From the NCBI RefSeq assembly GCF_026004115.1, contig NZ_BPIM01000001.1, positions 2,398,501-2,462,500 of the forward strand: DNA of 64,000 nucleotides. The letters are read 5' to 3'. This stretch comes from Meiothermus sp. (GTDB taxonomy: Bacteria; Deinococcota; Deinococci; Deinococcales; Thermaceae). The position numbers and the translations under genes are program-made. A model generated the notes under the pieces. The model saw nothing but the letters and a program-made list of their open reading frames with translations. It was not told the origin of the DNA and did no database searches. Positions 37,131 to 45,749 of this stretch are shown piece after piece (position 1 is the first letter of the stretch; the number at the start of each line of letters is the position of its first letter).

Positions 37131-40100
37131 ATGAAATTTAGTGAGGCATATCCTGGTATACCAAATGGACGCGATGCTTGTGGCATCATTGCAATCGCCG
37201 AAAAGAGCGCACGCCCAAGCCATGCCAACGTGCAGCGTACCATCGAAAGCCTCTACAAGATGGCCCACCGGGCCGGTTTGATTCGGGGGGAAGGCGATGG
37301 CACCGGTATCCAGACCGATCTCCCGCGCGAACTTTGGGCGGGCTACCTGTACGAAGCAGGGCTCGATAGCAACCTGGCCCAGAACCCCCGTTTTTTCGTG
37401 GGCCACCTGTTCATACCCAAGAGCGAAAGCGCCCGGGTTCAGGAGCTATTCGATTTGTTCCGGGTGGAGGGCTCGAAACGGGGCATCAAGCTGCTTCTGG
37501 AGCGCAAAGGGGAGACCAACAGCAGTGTGCTAGGGCCGGTAGGCAAGCGCACCGAGCCACTCTTTTATCAGGTGGCCGGGCTTTCTACCGACGGCGACGG
37601 CCCCTTATGGGAACTGGGGTTGCTCCTGGAGCAGCGCTTTCCTGTGCATGTGGTCTCGCTCTCCACGGCCACCGTCGTTTACAAGGTGCGAGGCTCCGCC
37701 GAGATTCTGGGGCGCTACTTCCCGGAGCTCTCGCGGGCGGAGTACAAATCCACCATCACCCTGGGCCACAACCGCTACTCCACCAACACCATGTCAACCT
37801 TCGAGGCGGTACAGCCCTTTGGCTTGCTGGGTCACAACGGTGAAATCAACACCATCGAGCGCCTGCGCCGCGAAGGGCGGTTTCTGGGCATCCCGCTCAC
37901 CGGGGGCTCCGACTCGCAAGACCTGAACCGGATTCTGGAGGGGCTACTCTATCGATTTGGCCTTTCCTTGCCCGAGGCCATGGATGTGGCTTTTCCACCC
38001 ATTCTGGGCGAAATTAAGAACTACTCCCCTGCGTTGCAAGACCTGTACATGAACCTGCGCCAGCGCTTTGGGCCCCTGGCCCAGGGCCCGGCGGCCCTGG
38101 TCACGCGCCATCGCGAGGAGGCTGTTTTTGGTACCGATGCCATGGGGCTGCGTCCCTTGTGGTTTGTCGAGACCGACTCGGAGTATGTCTTCAGCTCGGA
38201 GCGGGGGGTTTTTACGGTAGAGGAGTTTGTTGCCGAGCCGCGTCCCTTTGCCCCAGGGGAAAAGATGTACCTGCGCCTGACGCCCGACGGAACACGGCTC
38301 TTCCCCTTTGACCGCCATCAGCGCCAGGTATTGGAGCGCATCCTGACCAAAACCCATAGCCTCGAGGGCTACAGAGCCCATCTGGCCGGGCCCCGCTATG
38401 GCTCGGTTCCTCCCATGGCCGGGGGTAGCGAGGCCCAGGTCGAAGATAGGCCTGCGCCGCCTTCGTTGAACCTCGAGCGGGCTTATGGCTGGGATCGCTG
38501 GGATGCAGGCTACCTCGAGGCCCTGGCTGAAAACGGCAACGAGCCCATTGGCTCGCTCGGCTACGATGGCCCTATTGCCGCTTTGAACCCCGAAAAACCC
38601 AACCTTTCGGAGTTCTTCAAGGAGACCGTAGCGGTCGTAACCAACCCCGCCATTGACCGCGAGCGCGAAATTGAACATTTCTCCACCCGCAGCATCCTGG
38701 GGCGTCGGCCTTTGCCCGATGGGCGGGGGGCAGGTCATGTTGAAGAGCTGGTCGTACCTGTGCTGCTGGAAGAGACCGCTCCCACGCTAGGCGCCATCGC
38801 GCAAGGCCAGGGAACCCTGACCTATGAAGAGGCCCTGCGCCGTTTCAAACATGCAGTATTGCCCATGCAGTTCTCGGTAGAAGAAGGCATTGCTGCAGGG
38901 CTCAAGCGACTTCAGGAAAGCGCGGTTGAAGCCGCCCGCAACGGGGCCGAACTCCTGGTGCTCTCCGACCGGGGTGCTTTCGAGGGGGGAATCTGGCTCG
39001 ACGTGTATCTGGCTTTGGCAGTAGTTGGCAAATCGCTGGAAGAGGCGCGGAATGAAGAAGGCATCTCGCTGCGCCGCTGTACCTCGCTTCTGGTCCACTC
39101 GGGTGGGGTACGAAACCTGCACGATGTGGCGGTCTGCCTGGGCCTGGGGGCCGATGCAGTTGCGCCCTGGCTGATGCAGCACAAGGCCCAGGCCGCCAAG
39201 GGCACGCTGGGCGTGCAGAACCTGCTCGAGGGCCTCAAGAAGGGCCTGGAGAAGGTCATCTCCACCATGGGCATCCACGAGGTGCGTGGCTATGGGCGCA
39301 TCTTCAGCGCCATCGGTCTCAAGCCCGAACTATCCGAGCTGTTTGGCATTCGCAACTTCCTGGGTTCCGAAAAGGCAGGCTATGGGTTGTTAGAGCTCGA
39401 GCGCACCCTCCTGGAGCGCCTCAACTTGCTCAACGCCGAAAAAGTCCTGCCGGCCAAAGACTTCCGCTTCAACCCCCGCATCTTCAAGGCGGCCATGGAA
39501 GTCTCTTCGGGCGAATCGCCCTACGAGCACTTTCAGGAGAAGGTGCGCGGGCTCGAGCACGAATCACCGGTAGCTGCCCGGCAGCTACTCGGTATTGAGT
39601 TTGCCAGCAAATCCGAAGTCAACCCCGAAGAAGTAGACCTCAGTGTGGGCGGTCACTCGCTACCCTTCGTTATCACCGCCATGAGCTTCGGTTCTCAAGG
39701 GGAGGCCAGCTTCCGGGCCTACATCGAGGCTGCCAAAAAGCTCAACATGGTGTGTATCAACGGCGAGGGCGGCGAAATCCCCGATATGCTGGGCAAGTAC
39801 ACCCACTGGCGTGGCCAGCAGGTGGCATCGGGTCGCTTTGGCGCCCATGCCTATATGCTCAACTCGGCGGGTTTCATTGAGATTAAGATCGGTCAGGGGG
39901 CTAAACCTGGAGAGGGCGGTCACCTCCCGGGCAAAAAGGTCACGGCCAAGGTAGCGGCGGCCCGCAACGCCGTGCCAGGGGTAGACCTTATTTCGCCTTC
40001 CAACAACCACGACCTCTACTCCATAGAAGACCTAGCCCAATTGATAGAAGAGCTCAAAACCATCAATCCCAAGGCCAAGGTCTCGGTCAAGGTGCCGGTT

Positions 40101-41627
40101 ATTCCTGGCATCGGCACCATTGCGGTGGGTATCGCTAAGGCTGGGGCCGATGTGATTGCGCTCTCGGGCTTTGAGGGAGGTACGGGGGCGGCCCGCTGGC
40201 ATGCGCTCAAATACGCCGGCCTTCCGGTGGAAATTGGGGTGCGCCGCGCTCACCGGGCACTGGTGCGAGCCGGGATGCGCGACAAGGTGGAGCTCTGGGC
40301 CGATGGCGGCCTCAAAACCGCTTACGACACCCTGCGGATGGTGTTGCTGGGGGCCGACCGTGTGGGCATGGCCACCATGGCCATGGTGGCGATTGGCTGC
40401 ACTATTTGCCGCCAGTGCCAGATGGACACCTGCCATGTGGGGATTGCCACCCAGATCGAGACCCTGGAGCAGGCCCAGGCCCACGGTCTGAAGCGTTTTG
40501 TGCCCCAGGAACAGACTCGAGCGGTAGATCAACTGGTACATTTCTTTGCTGCCAAGGGCAAAGAGTTGCGGCGTCTGGTGGCGGCTTTAGGTGCAGCAAG
40601 CTTGCGTGACCTGGTGGGCCGCAGCGATCTGCTTACACAGGAAGGACATCGCGAAGAAATTGACCTGAGCTACTTCTTCGAACCTGTTTCGGCTCCAGAG
40701 TGGCTGGGCGAACGCTCGGCCCACGTGCTGCGAAAGCCTTTGAATCAACTTACGCGCTCGATTACCGAGGTAGTCACCGATGCCTATGCCGAGGGAGGGC
40801 GCGAACTGCTCTTTCAGGAAGGGCCAGTCGGCTCCACTGACCGTGCCCTAGGGACCCACCTGGCCGGCGAGATTGCCCGCCGCCGTTTGTACGGCAAAGG
40901 GTGGGATGCCAGGGTTGAGCTGCGCTTTGATGCGGGGAGTGTGGCCGGGAATGGCATCGCTGCATTCAACGTAGAGGGGCTGGACATCGTGGTGGAAGGT
41001 GGGGCCCAGGACGGCATCGCCAAGAACGCCTATGGCGGCAAGGTAGCCATCCTCAAGGGGCGCAACCCTTTTGGCCAGTACGTAGATGGCTCGGTAGGCA
41101 AGTCTTTCGCGTACGGCGCAATTGGCGGCTTGCTTATTGTGGAGGGGCAGGCCGACAGCCGGTTCTGTATTCGCCTTTCAGGGGCCGATGTGGTGCTGGC
41201 GGGTGAGCCTGACCGGCCTGTGCAGGACGAACTGGGCAACATTGCAGCCCGTGCCCAGGCCAAAGGTTTTGCCTTTGAGTACATGACCCGTGGGCGGGCC
41301 GTGGTGCTGGGCGACCCTGGCCCCTGGATCTGCTCCGGCATGACCGGCGGGCGGGTTTACCTGCGCTTCTGGCCCGAGATGGGTCTCAACGAAGAGGCCA
41401 TGCACCGACGGCTGGCAAAAGGCGCAAAGGTGGCCATTCAGAAGCTCGATGAGCGCGGGATTGCCGATGTGCGTGAACTGATGAGTGCGTACCTCAACGC
41501 CCTGCGCGATGTCGAGCGTGAAGACAAGGCCGAGCGTTTGATGAAGCTGCTGGCCGACCCTGCGGCCCATTTCCGCATGGTGGTGCCTACCAACCAGCAG
41601 GTGGTGCAGGAAGTCAGTACCGAGTAA
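37131..41627 (+). CDS. gltB: Glutamate synthase, large subunit
   Basis: Makes glutamate from glutamine and 2-oxoglutarate. 1498 residues. A short propeptide ends at Ala16, so Cys17 (DACGIIAI) becomes the N-terminal nucleophile of the class II amidotransferase domain (about 17-420). A central domain, the FMN barrel (about 790-1180) with the [3Fe-4S] cysteines Cys1090, Cys1096 and Cys1101 (CTICRQCQMDTC), and a GXGXG beta-helix (about 1230-1470) follow. GGAGGT lies eight bases before the ATG. The small subunit gltD is not adjacent in this window, unlike many bacteria, so the electron donor is unknown from here. Confidence 0.96.
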   Translation: MKFSEAYPGIPNGRDACGIIAIAEKSARPSHANVQRTIESLYKMAHRAGLIRGEGDGTGIQTDLPRELWAGYLYEAGLDSNLAQNPRFFVGHLFIPKSESARVQELFDLFRVEGSKRGIKLLLERKGETNSSVLGPVGKRTEPLFYQVAGLSTDGDGPLWELGLLLEQRFPVHVVSLSTATVVYKVRGSAEILGRYFPELSRAEYKSTITLGHNRYSTNTMSTFEAVQPFGLLGHNGEINTIERLRREGRFLGIPLTGGSDSQDLNRILEGLLYRFGLSLPEAMDVAFPPILGEIKNYSPALQDLYMNLRQRFGPLAQGPAALVTRHREEAVFGTDAMGLRPLWFVETDSEYVFSSERGVFTVEEFVAEPRPFAPGEKMYLRLTPDGTRLFPFDRHQRQVLERILTKTHSLEGYRAHLAGPRYGSVPPMAGGSEAQVEDRPAPPSLNLERAYGWDRWDAGYLEALAENGNEPIGSLGYDGPIAALNPEKPNLSEFFKETVAVVTNPAIDREREIEHFSTRSILGRRPLPDGRGAGHVEELVVPVLLEETAPTLGAIAQGQGTLTYEEALRRFKHAVLPMQFSVEEGIAAGLKRLQESAVEAARNGAELLVLSDRGAFEGGIWLDVYLALAVVGKSLEEARNEEGISLRRCTSLLVHSGGVRNLHDVAVCLGLGADAVAPWLMQHKAQAAKGTLGVQNLLEGLKKGLEKVISTMGIHEVRGYGRIFSAIGLKPELSELFGIRNFLGSEKAGYGLLELERTLLERLNLLNAEKVLPAKDFRFNPRIFKAAMEVSSGESPYEHFQEKVRGLEHESPVAARQLLGIEFASKSEVNPEEVDLSVGGHSLPFVITAMSFGSQGEASFRAYIEAAKKLNMVCINGEGGEIPDMLGKYTHWRGQQVASGRFGAHAYMLNSAGFIEIKIGQGAKPGEGGHLPGKKVTAKVAAARNAVPGVDLISPSNNHDLYSIEDLAQLIEELKTINPKAKVSVKVPVIPGIGTIAVGIAKAGADVIALSGFEGGTGAARWHALKYAGLPVEIGVRRAHRALVRAGMRDKVELWADGGLKTAYDTLRMVLLGADRVGMATMAMVAIGCTICRQCQMDTCHVGIATQIETLEQAQAHGLKRFVPQEQTRAVDQLVHFFAAKGKELRRLVAALGAASLRDLVGRSDLLTQEGHREEIDLSYFFEPVSAPEWLGERSAHVLRKPLNQLTRSITEVVTDAYAEGGRELLFQEGPVGSTDRALGTHLAGEIARRRLYGKGWDARVELRFDAGSVAGNGIAAFNVEGLDIVVEGGAQDGIAKNAYGGKVAILKGRNPFGQYVDGSVGKSFAYGAIGGLLIVEGQADSRFCIRLSGADVVLAGEPDRPVQDELGNIAARAQAKGFAFEYMTRGRAVVLGDPGPWICSGMTGGRVYLRFWPEMGLNEEAMHRRLAKGAKVAIQKLDERGIADVRELMSAYLNALRDVEREDKAERLMKLLADPAAHFRMVVPTNQQVVQEVSTE

Positions 41628-41642
41628 GCCGCCGCATTGAGA

Positions 41643-41671
41643 GGGGTAGCTTTCATGCTGCCCCTTTTTTT
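41643..41671 (+). terminator. Terminator of gltB
   Basis: GGGGTAGC (41643-41650) pairs with GCTGCCCC (41657-41664, one G-T pair) around six bases, followed by seven T; 16 bases beyond the gltB stop. Confidence 0.9.
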
Positions 41672-41872
41672 GTTGAGGGTGGAGTGATTGCGTCTGGTGG
41701 TACCCTGAACAGAACGATGGTCGCCGGGATGGATAGCCATGTCTGTGAAGAGTGCGATCAATATAGCTCATCGGTTTGCTGGAATGTATACAAGACTCAT
41801 TTTGTATCCCGATTCAGTCTTTTCGTGCAGGTCTAAATTGGGTAGTTTCATGTCAAGGTACAATTGTCCCAA

Positions 41873-42430
41873 ATGGAAGCCAAGGTTTTGCTGGCTAAGC
41901 TGATAGATCGCACCGGGCTGCTCGAGCACCACGTGCATACGCTACGCAGGCTCGAGCCCTTGATGAGCCCCATGGCCTCAGAAATCGCCCTGGCTTTTTA
42001 CGACTACCTGGGGCGCGATGAGGAGATGCGGGCTATTTTGTGGGATGTCCCTGGGCGGGTTGAGCGCCTGTACCAGAGTTTTGCTGACTGGTACAGGGGC
42101 CTATTCTGTGGAAACTATGATGCCGAATACGCAGAGAAGCGTGCCCGGATTGGCCTGGTACATGCGGCTATTGGCGTCAAGCCCAGCTTTATCATGCCGG
42201 CTTTTGGCATTGTGCAAGAGCTTTCGCTCGAGCACCTGCGCAACACCCTGCGTTCACCCGAAATCTTTAGCGCAGTGGAAGCCTTTGAGAAGATCATGGC
42301 CATCGAGGCGGCCCTGATGCAGGATAGCTACATGCAGGCCATGGAGTACGGCTACCGCCTGGGGGTAGCTGCCGACCAGGAGAAAGCCCTGGTGGCGGGG
42401 GCCAGGGCCATGCTGGGAAAAACCAACTGA
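41873..42430 (+). CDS. Protoglobin-family protein, paralogue 1
   Basis: 185 residues, a stand-alone globin of the protoglobin/globin-coupled-sensor type. RIGLVHAAIGVKPSFIMPAF carries the probable proximal haem His; ALAFYDYLGRDEEM, FADWYRGLF and AFEKIMAIEAALMQDSY match its neighbour. No output domain. Probably binds O2, CO or NO. The ATG at 41873 aligns with the paralogue start and has TACAAT (41859-41864) eight bases upstream; a TTG at 41864 is less likely. An imperfectly placed inverted repeat, ATACAA-N8-TTGTAT (41788-41807), lies upstream. Confidence 0.85.
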   Translation: MEAKVLLAKLIDRTGLLEHHVHTLRRLEPLMSPMASEIALAFYDYLGRDEEMRAILWDVPGRVERLYQSFADWYRGLFCGNYDAEYAEKRARIGLVHAAIGVKPSFIMPAFGIVQELSLEHLRNTLRSPEIFSAVEAFEKIMAIEAALMQDSYMQAMEYGYRLGVAADQEKALVAGARAMLGKTN

Positions 42431-42573
42431 ACAGGTGAGAAAGGGTCAAGCCCCGAAGGTCATGGGCTGTATAAACGCGCTGTTTCTCATTCGATAACTG
42501 CTCACCATAGCCCGCTTTCGGCAACTGCCTGTTGGCTATGAGCTAAAGGTATCCCTGAAGTAGAATTCCAGCG

Positions 42574-43125
42574 ATGAAGGCCGAAGAGCTGCTGCGAACC
42601 CTGGTGCGCCGCACAGGGCTGACCGAGCAGCACGTACAAACCCTGCGGAGCCTCGAGCCCATTGCTGGTCCCCTGGCTCCCGAGGTGGCCCTGGCCTTTT
42701 ATGATTATCTGGGACGCGACCCCGAGATGCACGAAATCCTGTGGGGTGTACCAGGCCGGGTCGAACGGCTATATCGCTCGTTTGCAGTCTGGTATCGGGA
42801 GCTTTTTTCAGGTCAGTTCGACGATGGGTATGCTCGCCGCCGGATTCAGATCGGGTTGGTGCATGCGCGGGTTGGTGTGCGTCCGGGGCACTTCATTCCC
42901 GCTGTGGGCATCGTGCAGGAGCTGACCCTCGAGCACCTGCGCAATGCCCTGCGGGGGGCTGATATTTTGGCAGCCATCACGGCCTTTGAAAAAATCATGG
43001 CCATTGAAATCGCCCTCATGCAAGAAAGCTATTTCAGCGCTCTTTGGGAAGGTCTCAAGCTGACCCAAAACGAGCAGGAGGCGCTGCGCGAAGGGGCGCG
43101 GGTGCTGCTCGAGCAAGCGCACTGA
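42574..43125 (+). CDS. Protoglobin-family protein, paralogue 2
   Basis: 183 residues, co-linear with paralogue 1 over the whole length: RTGL-xxHVxTLRxLEP, ALAFYDYLGRDPEM, VPGRVERLYRSFAVWY, IQIGLVHARVGVRP with the probable proximal His, and AFEKIMAIEIALMQESY. Stand-alone haem sensor or carrier candidate. TAGAAT (42561-42566) is seven bases before the ATG, so it has its own leaderless-type promoter. The 140-bp gap to paralogue 1 holds no gene. Confidence 0.87.
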   Translation: MKAEELLRTLVRRTGLTEQHVQTLRSLEPIAGPLAPEVALAFYDYLGRDPEMHEILWGVPGRVERLYRSFAVWYRELFSGQFDDGYARRRIQIGLVHARVGVRPGHFIPAVGIVQELTLEHLRNALRGADILAAITAFEKIMAIEIALMQESYFSALWEGLKLTQNEQEALREGARVLLEQAH

Positions 43126-43177
43126 AAAAACTTTCCGGCAGGGTGCAGGAATTGCTTAGTTACCTTACTATTGGGGC

Positions 43178-43957
43178 GTGATTCAGGCCATTTTGTTCGA
43201 CTTAGACGAGACCCTCATCCTCGACCACCCCGTCTCCCTGCACGCCTTGCGGAGCTGTGCTTTTTATGCCGCCTCCTGGTACAGCCTGGATATTCCGCAC
43301 CTTGTTCAGACGGCAGAAACCATGGCGGTGCGCCTGTGGAAGTCGTCTCCAGTTTTTGAATATACCCAGCGTATTGGCCATAGTGCGGGGGAAGGGCTAT
43401 GGGCGCGCTATGAGGTGCAAACCCACCCCGCATTGAAAACCCTGCACGACTGGGTACAAGATTTTCGTGTAGCTGTCTGGCGCGAGTCGTTAGAAGCACA
43501 GAATATTCACGACGATGCACTGTGCGAGGTGCTGGCTCACCGTTACCTTTCCGAGCGGCGCTTGTACCCACGCTATCCCGAGATTGACCCACTGCTGCAG
43601 GCCCTTTCGGGCTACAAACTGGGCATCGTGACCAATGGGGTGCCCGATTTGCAGCGCGAGAAACTCGAGGGCTTCGGGCTGCTCGGCCGTTTTCAGGCGG
43701 TAGCGGTCTCGGGTGAGCTCGATATTGGTAAGCCCCAGCGCGGCATTTTCGACCATATCTGCACGGAACTGGGCGTGGAGCCTTCAGCCTGCGTGATGGT
43801 CGGCGACAACCCCGAGCGGGACATTGCAGGTGCGGCCAATGCTGGCATGAAATCGGTCTGGGTGGAGCGCGGCTTCAAGCCCAAAGACCCCCAGCACCCC
43901 GCCGACCTCGAGGTCTCGAACCTGCTCGAAATGCTGCCCTGGCTGGAGGCGCAATGA
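43178..43957 (+). CDS. HAD superfamily hydrolase
   Basis: 259 residues. Motif I FDLDETLI with nucleophile and acid Asp, motif II IVTNG, Lys in IGKPQRGIF, motif IV VMVGDNPERDIAGAANAGMKSVWV. The all-helical cap between I and II is of the haloacid-dehalogenase/phosphoglycolate-phosphatase type. Probably a small-molecule phosphatase; substrate unknown. GTG start with TACTAT (43166-43171) six bases upstream. The last base of its TGA is the first base of MITE copy 2. Confidence 0.9.
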   Translation: MIQAILFDLDETLILDHPVSLHALRSCAFYAASWYSLDIPHLVQTAETMAVRLWKSSPVFEYTQRIGHSAGEGLWARYEVQTHPALKTLHDWVQDFRVAVWRESLEAQNIHDDALCEVLAHRYLSERRLYPRYPEIDPLLQALSGYKLGIVTNGVPDLQREKLEGFGLLGRFQAVAVSGELDIGKPQRGIFDHICTELGVEPSACVMVGDNPERDIAGAANAGMKSVWVERGFKPKDPQHPADLEVSNLLEMLPWLEAQ

Positions 43958-44082
43958 TACCGGATGCAAAAAGACAGTTCAAAAAACCAAAAACCCATAG
44001 GTTGTCTTTTTGAATCCTAGAGCACTCCCTTCGGTTGGGTTAGTTCGGCGCCGAAGGGTGACGAACTAACCCAATCTGGTAT
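43957..44082 (+). mobile_element. MITE-like element, copy 2
   Basis: 126 bp, same orientation as copy 1. Ends ATACCGGATGC and CAATCTGGTAT. Module 1 has near-perfect arms (GGATGCAAAAAGACAG with TTGTCTTTTTGAATCC); module 2 is GGTTAGTTCG-CGAACTAACC. The linker is shorter than in copy 1. It sits exactly between the HAD stop codon and the next gene, whose ATG uses its last two bases. Confidence 0.85.
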
Positions 44083-44320
44083 GGCATATCCAGAAGCCCA
44101 TCGGCATTCCGCCCGCCACCGCGCGGAGGTTTTGCAGAGCGAGCTGTGTGGCTGCTTCTACTGCCTGCGTATTTTTACCCCCAGCGAAATCGAAGAATGG
44201 GTGGATGAAGGCCAGACTGCGCTATGCCCCTATTGCGGCATGGATGCTGTGCTGGGCTCGGCTTCGGGTGTACATCTGAGCGAAGATTTCCTGAGCCAGA
44301 TGCGGGAGCGCTATTTCTAA
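44081..44320 (+). CDS. Small zinc-ribbon cytoplasmic protein
   Basis: 79 residues: HRAEVLQSELCGCFYCLRIFTPSEIEEW, then TALCPYCGMDAVLGSASG and DFLSQMRERYF. Cys pairs CFYC and CPYC suggest one structural zinc. It belongs to a widespread uncharacterised family often annotated only as cytoplasmic protein. Its ATG (44081) begins on the last two bases of MITE copy 2 and has no Shine-Dalgarno, so expression may depend on the element or on upstream transcription. Confidence 0.8.
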   Translation: MAYPEAHRHSARHRAEVLQSELCGCFYCLRIFTPSEIEEWVDEGQTALCPYCGMDAVLGSASGVHLSEDFLSQMRERYF

Positions 44321-44356
44321 TAACCCTGACATCCCACCAATATGCTCGACAGACGC

Positions 44357-44938
44357 TTAGCGCAGTGCCTTCAAGGCCAGTTTAATGAGTTCCTGCGTAC
44401 CTGCTTCGGGGTTTTTCTGGGCAATTTCGGCTACCAAGCTCCGCACCTGGCTCTCGCGGAAACCCAGTGTGATCAGGGCCAGCTCGGCCTCCTCGGTATG
44501 GGCGGTGCGAACGATGGCTCCTCCTTCGCCCATCAGGTGGGCGGGTACCTTGCCGCGCAGCTCGAGGGCAATCCGCTCGGCCAGCTTCTTGCCGACCCCT
44601 TGGGCTGCCGTTAAGAGGCGCAGGTCGCCCTCGGCTAGGGCGCGGGCCAGCAGGGCCGGGGTTTGCGAGGAGAGCAGGTTGAGGGCCACTTTAGGCCCTA
44701 CCCCCGAGACCGAGAGCAGTAGTTCAAATAGCTCCAGGCTGCGTTCGTCGCTAAATCCAAAGAGCGAAAGGTCGTCCTCCCGTACCACCAGTTTGGTGTG
44801 CAGGATGGATTCCTGCCCTTCGTTGAGCTGGGCCAGCGTCGAGGCGGGACAACTGGCCTCCAAACCCACACCCCCTACCAGCAATACAGCGCTACTCTGG
44901 CTCTTTTTGAGTACCATTCCTTTGAGGTAGCGAATCAC
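44357..44938 (-). CDS. ruvA: Holliday junction DNA helicase subunit RuvA
   Basis: 193 residues. OB-fold domain (about 1-62), helix-hairpin-helix repeats (LLSVSGVGPKVALNLL and LLTAAQGVGKKLAERIALEL) and a C-terminal RuvB-binding helical domain (EEAELALITLGF). RuvA tetramers hold the four-way junction for RuvB. GTG at 44936-44938 has TAGACT (44945-44950) six bases upstream; that box overlaps the stop codon of the crotonase gene before it. ruvB and ruvC are not in the window. Confidence 0.94.
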   Translation of the reverse strand: MIRYLKGMVLKKSQSSAVLLVGGVGLEASCPASTLAQLNEGQESILHTKLVVREDDLSLFGFSDERSLELFELLLSVSGVGPKVALNLLSSQTPALLARALAEGDLRLLTAAQGVGKKLAERIALELRGKVPAHLMGEGGAIVRTAHTEEAELALITLGFRESQVRSLVAEIAQKNPEAGTQELIKLALKALR

Positions 44939-44947
44939 GCGGACAGT

Positions 44948-45718
44948 CTACCTTCCCCGGAAGCGGGCGGGACGTTTTTGGTAGAAAGCCTGCACACCCT
45001 CCTGGTGGTCTTCTGTGCGGCCCGCTACCTCTTGCAGTAAAGCCTCGTACTCGAGCATCTCCGACAGGGTGGCGCTGGCGCTGCGCCGCAGGGCCCGCTT
45101 GATCAGGCCGTAGGTTTTGCTGGGCCCCTGGGCCAGCTCGGCGGCCAGTTTGGCTACCTCGGCGGGGAAAGCCTCGGTGGGTACCACTCGGTTGACCAGG
45201 CCCAGGCTCAGGGCCTCTTCGGCCCCCAGGCGGGGCGAGAGGGCCTCGAGTTCAAAAGCCTTGGCATAGCCCACCATGCGCGGCAGGTGGTAGTTCATGC
45301 CGGCGTCGGGGATTAGCCCAATCTTGCTAAAACCGGTGGTCAGGATGGCATCGGCTGCCGCTACCCGCAGGTCGCAAGCCAGGGCCAGCGAGAGCCCGGC
45401 CCCCGCCGCCGCACCATGAATGGCGGCCATCACCGGCTTTTCCAGGCTGGCCATGCCCTCCACCACCGACTGGTAGTTGCGCAGGTGGGCCTTGTAGGAA
45501 ATGCGCTGGCCCTCGAATTCGCGTAAGTCCTGGCCCGAGCAAAAGCCGCGCCCTGCGCCCCGCAGCACCACCACGCGCACCTCGGGCGCGGGGGCTTCTT
45601 TGGCAAGCACCTGGCCCAGCTCCTTTAGCATCTCTGTGGTCAGGGCGTTGATGGCCTCGGGCCGGTTCAGGGTGAGGGTCAGGATGCCCTCCTGGAACTC
45701 CTTGAGTAAGACGCTCAT
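44948..45718 (-). CDS. Enoyl-CoA hydratase/isomerase, PaaG-like
   Basis: 256 residues of the crotonase fold. RGFCSGQDLREFEG is the oxyanion-hole region (the Gln-Asp wording is common in PaaG), AAIHGAAAGAGLSLALACDLRVA the second, and FSKIGLIPDAGMNYHLPRMVG replaces the usual second catalytic Glu region with Asp-Ala. This points to an isomerase rather than a hydratase, possibly phenylacetate catabolism. ATG at 45716-45718 has GGAGGC five bases upstream. Preceded by a second crotonase on the same strand. Confidence 0.85.
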   Translation of the reverse strand: MSVLLKEFQEGILTLTLNRPEAINALTTEMLKELGQVLAKEAPAPEVRVVVLRGAGRGFCSGQDLREFEGQRISYKAHLRNYQSVVEGMASLEKPVMAAIHGAAAGAGLSLALACDLRVAAADAILTTGFSKIGLIPDAGMNYHLPRMVGYAKAFELEALSPRLGAEEALSLGLVNRVVPTEAFPAEVAKLAAELAQGPSKTYGLIKRALRRSASATLSEMLEYEALLQEVAGRTEDHQEGVQAFYQKRPARFRGR

Positions 45719-45749
45719 GCTGCCTCCACAATGAATCTTGATGGGCCGG

